A DNA stretch of 64,000 bases. Origin: Nyssa sinensis (taxonomy: Eukaryota > Streptophyta > Magnoliopsida > Cornales > Nyssaceae). The position numbers and the translations under genes were made by a program. Positions 21,799-33,614 of the stretch are shown piece after piece (the first letter of the stretch is position 1; every line of letters begins with the position of its first letter). The DNA lies in contig CM018043.1 in NCBI GenBank assembly GCA_008638375.1, forward strand, positions 36,841,396 to 36,905,395. The letters are read 5' to 3'. The notes beneath the pieces were generated by a model, which did not search any database, had not been told where the DNA came from, and saw nothing but the letters and a program-made list of their open reading frames with translations.

Positions 21799-24526
21799 AA
21801 AGTGAAACAAAAAGAAAGACAAGAAAATTTAAAAGAAAGAAAAGAGAGAAACAGAGGAAGGAGCGGCAGCCGCTGTTGCGGCAAAGCAGTAGCAGCGCTG
21901 TGTGGTGCGTGGTGCAGCGCTGCGTGGTACGTGGTGCTGCGCCGCGCCGTGTGGTGTTGTGGTGTGGTGGTGTAACAGGTGGCAAACCAGTAGCGGTTTA
22001 AGGGAGAAATGTCACTGCTGTTAGGAATTTTGTGTAGTACGGCAGTAGCGGTGGGGGTTCAAGAGATCCATGGAAATATATAGTTATATATATATATGTG
22101 AATGCGTATGGTTGTAGGCAGTGCAGGAACAAAAAAATATATATGTATACTTGTATTGTGACAGTGGCAGCAAATGAGAAATTAGAAAAAAAAGAAATTG
22201 AGAGAAGCAGTAGCCGCAAGATCGGATGGATTGGAAGGTTTGGTGAGTGACTGTGGCTGCTATCCGGGTACAGTTTGGTGGTATTGTTGTTAAAAGAAAA
22301 TACGGGAGAGCAGGCTCAGTCATGGTGGATTATCCACTGTCTAGTGCAGTTTGAGGAGTAAAAACTAGAAGAAATTAATCAGAGGTATAGGAGCTGTACA
22401 GAGGTAGCAACAGGTAAGATACTGACTTTTAGTCTTGAATTTTTAGAAGTATGAATAATCAGATTTACTTTGGGATTTCATTAAACATAAAAATTATTTT
22501 AGAATTTCAAATTGGAATCAAGAAGAAAAAATAATTCAGGAAGGAAACACAACCGCTAGGCTGAGTTTTGTAATTTTATTTGGGCCAAACCGGGTTGAGT
22601 CTGACCCAACTCACCCATTCAGATGGCTGCCCAGTACTATTACTTCATGAGTAAAATTTTAGATTTGAGTTCGGAAAGTGTTTGGTTGAAAAGGAGAAGC
22701 TATCCAATAATTGGCTTAAAATGGAAACGTAGGAATTGCAAAAATTATGGACAGTAAATAGAACCTTGTGAGATTTTAATTATACCCAGAAATTAGGGTT
22801 AATTGTGAATTGACCTAAGTGAATAAATAATATTTAATTAAATAATTATTTAAAGGAGAAATTACCAAAATATCCCTAAGTCGAAAAGTAGTCCAACGGA
22901 CTCCGAATAAATTAATTGAATAGTGAATTTTTATTATTTTGAGCATTCCTAGACTCAACCGTGGAGTCCGATTTGCCAAAAGAGGTCCCGAGAAATAATA
23001 ACCCGTAAAAGAGCAAAATGACCATTTTGCCCTTTTTAACACCGAAGTCCAAATTGAATTCCGTAAAAGCCCAAATCGACTTAGTTTGACATTCCGGATT
23101 CAATAGTAAAGTCTATTTAAGTAAAAGAAGTATCAATCGTAAAGTGACATAAAATTTAATGAATAGCATAAATGAAGTTACGATGGACTAAGATGTGTTT
23201 CCTGAATCTTAGGAACACCGAGATACAAGAAGAAGGCAGTTTTGACCTTCTAGACAGGTACAGAAAGAGGTAAGTAATCTCTGATCTCTGCATATGTTAC
23301 ATTCCAAGCCATGTCAACAGTTTTTCCTATATCGCTTGTTGTATTCCATACATACCAGTGTTTATTGAGCCACATTGATATTGCCCTTTCATGTGGGAAG
23401 CATTTATCGATTTTCATATATATCTTGATCATGATTGTACATTTGTGCATAGAGTTCTTGTTGTACACCTGTACCTAGGGCCATGAGGGCCAAACAGTAT
23501 ATTCGAAGCAGTCTAGTAACCATAGTTCAAATAACTATCGTTACGTTAGATCTGCCTAGAACAGTTATGTTCCACATTTATACTCTTCGTGGAGGTAGCA
23601 TGATCCTGATATATTATTAGTGCCGGATTTGTGCTCAGTCACATCTCCATCTGATGCTAGTTATGACCTTCGGGTCTAGTTATGACCTTCGGGTCCAGAT
23701 TTCGAGCAGATTATTTTTATATAGTATACACATAGCCGTATTCAAACAGCCCGTAGCGGATCTGAATACCAGCTCAGAGCCGTATTCAAATAGCCCATAG
23801 CGGATCTGAATACGAGCTCAAGGGGTAGCCGGGCCCCAGTCGAGTGCATCAACCAGTTTTGATATCACTATCATTTATTGATTATCATAGCTTGATTATA
23901 TTATATCATTATGAATGATCATGAGATTTCACAGCTTTTTATTGACTGTATATGATTATGCTTGAGACAGCTCATGACTGTAGCAATATGATTATATTAT
24001 TAGACAGATTTCATTGCTTTATCATTTGAGTTCTATATTCATTAACTGGCTAGTACATCTGCATTTATCCTAGTTTTTTTATGGATAATGCCTTCTATAT
24101 TCTTGTACACATGGCAGAGCAAAAGAGAATTATTTACTAGCTTTAGTTAGCTCACCCCAAACTTACCAACCCTTTTAGGAAATGAAGCTATAAAAGGGCA
24201 GTAACAGTAGCAGTAGCAGTCAGCTAGATAGCAGTGGACATTTCTTTTGAAGTTGTAAGTGTAATACTTAGTACAAACAGTCTTGTAGCTCTCCCATGTT
24301 ATCCACGTCTTGGGGATGAACTGTTATATTAAGAAATTTTGTATTCCGCATTTTGTAAACATTATATAAATTTCATGCAGCTTTTATTTATTTTATTCCG
24401 CATTTTAGTTGTTGCATGTTAGTAGCACTGATTGTGTTGCAAGTTGAGACCCTTGGTTCGACAAGCAGCGTCGAACTGGGCGTCACGACACGAGATCCGC
24501 ATAGGATAGGGTCTCAGGTCGTGACA
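20398..24526 (+). mobile_element. Solo LTR-like block S4, 4129 bp, TSD ATTCA/GTTCA
   Basis: It begins TGTAATATCCCG and ends GGTCGTGACA. Flanks ATTCA (20393-20397) and GTTCA (24527-24531) differ at one base. It separates two parts of the Tat C integrase. Internal features are several (AT)n tracts (21008-21190, 21620-21646, 21760-21796), GA-rich and GC-rich segments near 21660-21960, and a GACTC/GAGTC hairpin near 22950. It has no coding region. It belongs to the same family as S1 and S2 in opposite orientation. Confidence 0.85.
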
Positions 24527-24531
24527 GTTCA

Positions 24532-24809
24532 CCGAGATTTAAACTATATGAGCCATCTCATAATGACAAACTAATCAAGGAACACTTGGATTTCTTATAA
24601 GAAAATAAGGAGCAAGCAAATTTGAGGGTCCTTGCATATCAACAGAGGATCTCAAAACTATTTAATAAGGTAGGGAGGCCAAGAAGTTTCCACCTTAAAG
24701 ACCTTGTTTTGCGCAGGGTCTTCTTAAACGCGAGAGAGATTAGAGCTAGGAAACTCTCACCAAATTGGGAGGAGCCTTACAAGGTCGTTAAAATTATAAG
24801 CCTAACAAA
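24532..24809 (+). pseudogene. Tat element C, part 3: integrase C-terminal region
   Basis: It is readable as the integrase tail: a stop near 24598, then YQQRISKLFNKV, DLVLRRVFLN and LSPNWEEPYKVVKI, matching the same motifs in element A. The match ends at 24809 where block S5 (TGTAATATTTC) appears to begin. Confidence 0.85.
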
Positions 24810-26597
24810 TGTAATATTTCAAAAATTTAGATAATATAAAAATGAATAAATAATGGGTAAAGTTATTTTTGCATGATTATAATAACCACAAACATGCAAG
24901 AATATGAGAAAACTTGAATAATGAGATATGTGTTGTGTGTGTACATGTTACCACATGTTTAGATCTTGGAACGTGTTGAAAAATGAATCTATGTTGCTGT
25001 TTGGCCTTATGGGATGTTGATAATGCATGTGGGATGAATTAAGAATGTAAGACCCTGACCCAATCATGTTGGGTAAGCTAATACCTAATGAACACTTAAA
25101 TGAAAATTAGGTACTGGAATATGTGCTTAATACGCATGATGACAAAAGTCAGTATGAAATCCAACTAGCAGTGCTAACTAAATTAATATACCCATAAGGT
25201 TGGGTTAATTAGTACCTAAAATATACTTGGTGAGATGATTATCTTGATACATTTATACACATGGGGCACATGAGGTAAAAGAATCAAACTGTATAATATA
25301 TATATATATATACACATATAATGGTATAGATTTATATATATATATATATATATATATACATGAAAGTGCCAGAGTGTGAGTGAGTGTGTAAGTGTGTGTG
25401 TGTAGCAAAGATTGTATGAAGTGTGTGCATGTGATAGGAGGAAAGAAGTGGCAAGTAGGATTGCTCATAAGTAGATTGAAGAAGAAGAGTGTGAAGGGAG
25501 GCAGTTGCGGCTGCCGACCCAGTAAGAAAAAAGAGATTGAAGGAGAATGGAGGTAGAGAAAGAAAAAAGGGTAGAATGTGTACCGTATATATATATATAG
25601 ACACACACACACTTATAAAATGCAACCCTAAAAAAACTTAGCAAGAGATAAGCGTGAGAGAGAAGTGAAACAACAATTGCTGCAGTTGGAGAAGGAATAG
25701 AAGCAGCCACCGAAGAGAGAAAAACAAGGTAATTTCTCTCTCCAAGATAACTTTTGTAATTACCTCAGTTTGTTTGATTTAAGCTCTATATATGAGACTC
25801 TTTATTGGTGTTTAGTAGCTTAGAGGTGAAAACAAGGTCTGAAAGACCCTTAAACCATGAGAATTGGGTCAAACCGCCATTGTTAGACCTTAAAGCACAG
25901 GTCTGAATCAATGGAAACCAAACGGCTTTCCATCATTCCGGGCTAAAACTAAAAACTACAAGGGTTCTAAAACAACAAAAATTATTTCAAATGAGTTAAA
26001 GATGAGAGATAAAACACTAATTACAGCTCTCGAGTTCAAAACTGAACCTCACAAATTGATCTCTAAGCTTGATTTCTCAAATGGGAATTGAAGCCCCATA
26101 ACTAGAGAGTCACAACGAAACCAACCACACTTGAAATGATAGAGAAATAAGCCCAAATAAAACAAGTTACAACCATTATTATCGAAACCCAACCAAACTT
26201 TACAGAGTGACTCAAGACCTAAAATCAATGCCAAAGCATTTTCTAAGGTTCCACAAACTATTTAGAATAAAAAACAAGCCAAATCAGTGGCCAGAAAACC
26301 CATAAATTTGGAACAAAATTTTTTTGGGTTACAAGTTATTGTTTATCATCATGAGGAAGACGATGAACGGTAACAGATTCGGGTTGGGTTAGTTTTCGGG
26401 TTCGGGTCAAAGCCTGACCTAAGCACCTAACGGATTACTTCAAGCAGCGTCGTTTTGATTGGTTTTAAAATGTTTTTAAATATTCGATTAGGGGCATTTG
26501 GATGTAGGGAGAAGGAATTAATTTAATAGCCAGATTCAGAATAATGATATCTTATCCCTATTCTGCCTTATTATACGTTGTTTGGCTCACGAGAAAT

Positions 26598-26692
26598 TAG
26601 AAAAAAAAAAAAAAGGAGTCGTAGCTCCCCAAACTCGAACCAACAACCTCACCCATGAAACCCTAAGCCCTAACCACTTGGCCACGGTGCGC
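26598..26692 (-). other. tRNA-like segment with T-run inside S5
   Basis: On the minus strand TGGCCAAGTGG resembles an A box and GGTTCGAGTTT a B box about 45 nt further on. A run of 14 T follows, as a pol III terminator would. The acceptor stem does not pair well, so this is not a functional tRNA as it stands. It may be a tRNA pseudogene or SINE head. Confidence 0.4.
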
Positions 26693-27368
26693 CTTGTGAT
26701 ATATATTCCCATAATATATATATATATATATTATAAGTAATTAATTAAATTTAATGCTATAAATTGCCAAATAAAATAAATGAGGGGTCTACCCTGGCAT
26801 TTTTCAACGTTCCAAACCCAATGGCGAGGTCTATTTTATCAAACAAGATCCCAAAAATTAAGACACATAGAACATAATAATTACCATTATGCCCTTAGTG
26901 ACACCAAAGCCAATTGAATGTCATAAATGGCCTATTCTGACTTTCTTTGACATTCTGAACTCAACAACGGGGTCCATTTTAGCAAATGAAGCACCAAAAA
27001 TTTTAATACATTAAATGTAAAATTATAATTATGCCCCTGGTCATGACAAAGGCCAAAAGGGGGTCTACCTTGACTATTTTGGACATTTCGGGCTCAACAA
27101 TAGAATCCAAATCACCAAATTAAGTGCTGAAAAATAGGACACGTGAAAAGAAAAAATTACTAAAATGTCCTTAATGGGTAAATAAGATATTAGTGGGACC
27201 TGATTAGGAAAATGAGACCTGACATAAGGTATAAGGGCCACTAAATTCAAAAATGGAGTTAGTTAAGACTAAAAATGTCAAAGAAGCAATGATTAATTTA
27301 AGTCATGTACTCATTTAGGTATTAAGCTCGGTTTGATAGGTGATCTAGGGTTACTATATGAAAGAAGT

Positions 27369-28638
27369 GTTAGGATATGTGCCCTCATATCCAAGACATT
27401 TAATTATTATTTAATAGATTTGATTTATTATTGAGTTTCATATTACTATATGTTTAAATGTTGCTTTTTATCATGAGATGATTAGTTCTTGAATTGTCAT
27501 TAGGAGTGGTTCATGAGTTTCATATACATAGGAGATATGAACTACTTATATAGACAATTCTAGAATTGTTCACGGCTATTGATAAAACTGGACATCTTAT
27601 CTGTAAAGCTATAATACAGTTAACCTTTATGTGATAAGGTGATTTATCTCAACCATCAGAGTAGTGAACTCTAGGTTATTGTATTGGTGTATTGGGAATA
27701 CACTGAATTAGATTACTATAAGAAATGCATTATTTGGAACTGTCACCTTTAATGAGTTTTTTATTCACTATTCGTTGTAGGCTCTTAATCTTAGGATGAT
27801 AGTGAACTCAACTTCTGAATAGTGATGACTTTGAGTTACTAATGAGTGAGGTCTTTTAGATCAACACCTCGGTATATTGAGAAGTCATTATTTAGACTAT
27901 GGGAACACATATTCTCAAGATGAAATCTACACTCTATATATTAGAGAGATGGATATCACCTTTAGTGCCAATTCAATGGGTTAATCACTGAAATTTAGAT
28001 CTGGTCTTTTCAGTAAATTGTTTATTGAAATGATGACCAATTGCAAATGATTAATAATTATTGAATTAGGTTCTTAAAATAATTAGAGAATTAGTTTGAC
28101 AATATAATCCTGATTATTAATATCCATGTAGACGGGCCAACTGCAAAAGTATAGTGTATATGGGTTTACTCTATTCTACAAAATTGAAGTGCAATTTCAA
28201 TTTCAATCATATAGTGGAGTTAATTAAAATTAATTAGTAAATTAATTTAATTATGAGATAATTAAGATTTAATTGATTAATTGGAAGCTAACTTAGTGTG
28301 ACCCACTAGATCCCTTCTCTTACCCTAATTAGGCTAAGCCATATATATATGATATATAGGGAGCCGTTCAAAAAAAAAAATTTTTTTTGCTAGACAAAAC
28401 TAAGAGGCAGCCCACTCTCCTATGATACGGTTTACCTAAGGGAAAAAAGGAGAAAACCTAGAGGAGAAAGAGAAGGAAGATTAAATCAATCTTTTCAAGA
28501 AGTCTTCTTCAACAATCAAGATTATCAAAAATAAGGTAATTCTAAACCATCTTTTCAATATTGTATGATTCATGTAAAAAAAAAAAAAGATCTAAATAGA
28601 TTTTTGAAATCGCTTCTGCTGTGGTTACGAACCCAACA
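27369..28638 (+). mobile_element. Solo copia-type LTR, 1270 bp, TSD AGAAG/AGAAA
   Basis: It begins TGTTAGGATATGTGCCC and ends GAACCCAACA, with flanks AGAAG (27364-27368) and AGAAA (28639-28643). There is an A/T-run at 28371-28388 and GA-rich leader-like sequence at 28440-28520. No internal retrotransposon sequence is present. It is nested in S5. Confidence 0.82.
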
Positions 28639-30214
28639 AGAAAGATATATGATAAGGAGATCAATTTGAGAAGTGAAATATGAAACAAGAACTAAGGACC
28701 TGAAGTGAGTAATCCTGCACTTTGAAGTGTAGAATTTAACTCCATGATTTATGAAGTTTCTTAATTCAAAGTCCTGTTATTTACATGACTCTTGTTTTAA
28801 GCATGCTTCCTATTCTATTTTAAATCTGTTATCATGAATTACAAAAGTGTTTATTTAAATGTCAGATGTTTGTACAACTCTTATTTCAGGCATGCCTATT
28901 AATCTATTTGCGAAGTTATGTTAAATTTCTTCTTTTGAAAATGAATGTTTTTCATTCAAGCTATGTTTAACTTGCTCTTGAAAATCATCTACTTGAAAAT
29001 TAAAATTTTCAATGCTTTTTATTTGTGAAATAGTAATATAAGATAATTAGTGCATAAGCACTTTAGTTTAGTCATTTGGGACTCACTCCTGTTATGCCCA
29101 TAAGAAGCTAAGAGATCTCTCTTATTTAGGTCATGAATTATATGACCTACTGTTAAGCTTAGAGTCCAGATCGATACAGATTCTCGTGTAAAGCAAAAAC
29201 AAGAAAAGTCAAGAAATGGAATATGGTTTTTGAACCCCCATTCTCCTAAAAAGGATTTTTATCCTCATGTTTTATAAGAAAGGGTTTTACCATCGTCTTT
29301 AATCAAAAATGATTTTCAATCCTCTTGTTTTATAAGTAAAGTGTTTTACACTCCTAATTGTATAAAAAGGATTTATTCATCCTGTTTTACATGAAGAACA
29401 AAATGTCTATGTCTTGTGCTGCTAATGGCAATTCTACTATGTGTTTATGAAATGAAGTGCTTTATATGATTTATCATGAAATGCTTCTTGTTTAAAGCTA
29501 ATGTTCTCAGTTTATATATTTAAATGCTTTATGTCAAATATTATGATTCAAGTTCCTGTATTTTGTATTGAAAATGTGATCACTCGATAGCATAAATTTA
29601 TCATGAAATAATTTTGCTTCAAAACGCTATCGGTTGAAAACCCATGATAAGGTACTAAAATTATTAATGAGCTTTTCACAAAGCTCACATGAATTTTACC
29701 CATGACATTACAAGTAAGGAAGTAAAGTGTGAGGATGTAATAAAAAGGTGGGGTATGGGACCCACAGCTACAGTAAAGTGTGATGATCTGATAAGTCTCT
29801 ATTTCAAGTTTCAGGATTACCCGCCTTAGTCTTTTAGCATTTCATCCTTAGCTATTAGTTATCTTGTAGATGTTTTCGAATTCCTAATTATTTGAGGATC
29901 CTGTGTAACACCCTGAACTTATTTTACTGTTTAATCAATGTAATGAAGTTTTTTGGGAATCTAATGCAGTGATTTAGCTACTTAAGCCCTATTTTAACAC
30001 TATTAAAACTCGAATTAGCTCACTATGGAAAACACAACGAAATAAAAATCGGCACAAGGCCTTTGACATCGAAGCTAACCTAAATAAGGAATGACCAGAA
30101 GAAACCGCTTCATAAAAAGAGCAATAAAAAATAAATTACGAAGGAAAAAGTCAAAACGAAAATCTGCGCCAACCAAATGAGGCATAAGCCCAAAATGAGG
30201 GAAAAATGCTAAAA

Positions 30215-30300
30215 GTGAGGCCAAGGGGATTTGAACCCTTAACCAAGTAAGGAAAGTAATTTCATCTAAAAACTTACCAAGTGGGCTGCCTAGTACTTTG
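30215..30300 (-). other. Second tRNA-like segment in S6
   Basis: The minus strand carries GGTTCAAATCC, a good B-box match, about 50 nt after ACTTGGTAAG, a weak A-box match. The boundaries are uncertain. It could be chance. Confidence 0.25.
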
Positions 30301-30610
30301 TGCTTAATTAGGAAACAAAAATGTATATAACCTCAATTTAATCAAGCCCACCTCCCAAATTGGCCAATGGCCATTCATGCAACACCTCACCCCATATCAC
30401 CTTATGCTTCAATCCTCATCATCATGTTTGCCCTAGCTATCATTATCATAGCTGCACACCATGATATGCATGCATAGGTAAATATATAGGTATGCAATTA
30501 TATATATAAGTCTTACCATTTTTGAAATGCTTCAAGTTTGTATGTTGTGTGTGTTCAGACAATGAGAGTGTGAGAAACCAAAGTGTGTGTATGTTTGTGG
30601 GTGTTGTCTA

Positions 30611-30649
<39 letters not shown>

Positions 30650-31694
30650 CACATTATGTATCTATGCATGGTGGTTGTGTGTCTATTGGAGATGCAAAGA
30701 AGGAAAGGACTGAGGAGTGCACGACTGAGCTGAATCAACAACTGAGAAACCTCACATTGAGCCTAGGAGAAAGGGAGAGAAGTTCACTATCCGAAAGGTG
30801 TAAGGCATCAAACTGTTTTAATTTTTCCTTAGAATTTTTTGTATTGTTTTAGCTTTATTAAGCCATATAAACTGCATGCATATAATACTGTGGCATTTAG
30901 GAACTGTTCTGAGTGGACTGAGAGGGTCAAAAGGCTTGAAAATCTCTAGGCTAGGCGTGGCAGCCATTGACAGACCTCTCATGCAGCAAGTCTGAGGCAA
31001 CCTTCATGAAACTTAGTTCTGATAGTTTAAACCTAGAGCGAACCTCATAAGCATTTGAAAACCACTAATCCGTGACCGAAAACCCCAAGGGAAGACCCCT
31101 GAAAATGCATTTGCAAGTCTCGGGTTTGAAACCCAGACTCTAAAATCGACCCATATTCCCTGTTTTTAGAATGAGGATCAAACCCCCTTGCCATGACAGT
31201 CAAAACAAGCCAAACCACGCTCGAAATGGTGATGAAATGGCCATTTATGAGCCAGTTACAGGTCACGACTATGCAGCCCACCATGGCTCCTAAAGCTTGA
31301 TTCGAGCCCTAAGACAAATGCCAAAATGCTTCCTAGACCCTCAGTAATCGATGCCATTCAAAACAGAAAGAAGTGGCATCCTAAAAAGTCACGAAACTGA
31401 AAAGATTGGAAACTGGTATTAGGGCAATAGTAGCCCTACGCGATGGAGAAGACGACGAGTCATTGAGTCAACTTGCCTAACTCGATCAGACCCAACGTGT
31501 TAACTCGGACGTGTGTTAGCTTGTAAGCAAGCCAGCACATTAATGGAACAACGTCATTTCGTGTAATGCATTTTAAAATTAAAGGAGGTTCGGGGCTGTT
31601 TGGCTACAGAGATAGGAGATTAAATCGGTAAACCTGTTTGGAACGAGGATAGCTTAGCCCCAGATAACCCCACTGTCCACCGTTTGGACTGGGA

Positions 31695-31805
31695 ATGCTT
31701 TGAAAAAAAAAAAGAGGGTAAACCTGTTGTTCTGCCGAATCGAACCCAAAACCAAATAAGAAGGTGACACTTAACTAACCATTGTGCCACCTAATGCTCG
31801 CCCGT
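31695..31805 (-). other. tRNA-like segment with T-run inside S6
   Basis: On the minus strand TGGCACAATGG fits an A box and GGTTCGATTC fits a B box about 40 nt further on. A T-run (11 T) follows near 31700-31711. It sits about 1.8 kb from the S6 start, the same relative place as the tRNA-like segment in S5, downstream of the shared 'tttggctacagagata' motif. Confidence 0.42.
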
Positions 31806-31819
31806 TATAAACTCAGCCA

Positions 31820-31864
<45 letters not shown>

Positions 31865-33614
31865 CTAAAAATATTAAATTAAATTAATTAAATTAATTTA
31901 AATTATTTAAAAACAGGTAAATGTCCTGATGTCCAAATTAATTAAACAAATAGTGTATTTTGACTATGTTGGACATTCTGGACCCAATGGTGAGGTCCAT
32001 TTTGTCAACCAGAGTTCTGAAAAATTAAGTCACATAAAACATGAAATTACCATTTTGCCCTTAGGGGTACCCGAAGCCAAATAAGAAGCCACGAAGGCCT
32101 AGATTTATTTTCTTGGACATTTCGGACTCAACGGTGGAGTCCATTTACCCAAATAAAATATTCTAAAGGCCGATGTATAAAATTTAGCAACCTTAAAAAT
32201 ATACCAAACAATACCTGAGAGAGTTAAGTAAATCATGAACATTGGCATCCATCTAGGTAATTAAAAATGGATTAATAATAATTAAATTTCTTATTTATAG
32301 GAACCTCCAAAGGGAAGGAGAATGAGATTTAAATTAATAGAACTGCTGGAAGGTATTTTTGAGGTAAGTAACTCCTATGCTTTGATATGGGTTATTCCCA
32401 GCCAGTCACATTTATTCTCATATGCTGCCAAATTTGTACTCTATTACTACCTACTGAACTTGATTTTTCCCTTTTGAAGCCAATCGACTTGTGATTATTG
32501 GTTATGTTCGTACCTTGGAATTGAATTGCTTGCTTACATCATTGTGAACTTGATTGCTGATACTTGAGCATCGTTATGCCTTCATGTATGCCATGTCATG
32601 ATCTTGTGATATATCATTCTAATGGAAATCTTATACACATGATTATGTATCCCATGTGATATTTTATTGATCATGACATTTTGTATGTGCTCGGGGTTGT
32701 GCTCAGTCACAACAGCTCACCTACACACAGATGATGTTTAGGACCTTTGGGGTTATTTATGTCCTTTGGGACTTGTGATGAAAGAGCTCTTGCACTACTT
32801 AGTTAGCCCAAGAGAAGGGCGAAATTGAATGTGCGTTTTGGGGGTATGTTAGGCCCTGTTTGCTTACACATCTATTTTGTTAGAATTCGATAATGATGTT
32901 TTTGGCATTGTTGGATGATCATATTTTATACCCTGAGAATGATCATATTGTTGCAAGCATGATATATTTTTGATTGGCAACTGTTTTCTTTGTGGTAGCG
33001 ATTCATCATGATAGGCTAGATCCCCTTTTGATTGATTGTTATCATCTTCTTGTATCTTGTTTTGGGATAAGCCTTTTGGACCCTCGGGTCATTGTTGTAC
33101 ATCTTGGTGACTGGCTATGTATATACTTGTTGCTCATTTGGCTATTAGCTATCTGTTATCTTGTTTTGGTCCATTCTTGTAAACTAACCCTGACCCATGT
33201 TAAAGTTAGGAAATTACTTATTAGGCTTTGTTAACTCACCCCTCCCTTATTTTTTTCAGGACAACAGGAAGTAGGAGAACCCTCAAGCTCCAGAGGTTTA
33301 GACGTTTGCTAGCCACTGGTAGCTCTTTTTGGCGAGTTTTGTAGTAAATTAAATACTGGAAGGTCTTAAAATCTCCCATGTCACCATGGTCCTGTCAATT
33401 GTGTTTTTTGAGGATCTGTATTTATAAACACTTATGTTCTTTTGACATATATTAAATGATGACCTGACTATGCTACCAGATTTATTGTTGACTAAAAATG
33501 TTTTATTAAAAACCTTACTTAGTATTTCAGATCCTTTTGACGGGAAACGGCCCACGGGCCATAAACCCGATCATGGACCTCTAATCCGTATAGGGTGGGT
33601 TTTGGGTCATGAAA

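Larger units (their letters stand above)
24810..29903 (+). mobile_element. Long LTR-like block S5, left part
   Basis: It begins TGTAATATTTC directly after Tat C coding sequence. A second possible start, TGTAAGACCCTGACCC, is at 25049, so two units may overlap here. From 26780 to 27130 it aligns with S4, S6 and S7 (decayed GACTC/GAGTCC hairpin, 'gccctta' motifs). It contains (AT)n at 25290-25360 and 26714-26731, a tRNA-like segment near 26600-26690 and a solo copia-type LTR at 27369-28638. It is cut by S6 at 29904. The TGACA end was not found. Confidence 0.6.
29904..33614 (+). mobile_element. Solo LTR-like block S6, 3711 bp, TSD TCCTG/TCCTA
   Basis: It begins TGTAACACCCTG. It ends in a segment matching the family end (ATAGGGTGGGTTTTGGGTCATGAAA, where TGACA has become TGAAA). 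Flanks are TCCTG (29899-29903) and TCCTA (33615-33619). It includes (GA)n at 30615-30645, (AT)n at 31823-31861 and a clear GGACTC-7 nt-GAGTCC hairpin near 32115. No coding frame is credible. Confidence 0.75.

Noticed and set aside
21464..21985. ORFs with Ile-Tyr repeats (also at 10416, 25253, 35091, 60080)
   Set aside because: They arise from (AT)n and (GA)n microsatellites read as protein.
26598..26692. Functional tRNA gene
   Set aside because: A- and B-box-like motifs are present, but acceptor and T arms do not pair well and spacing is long.
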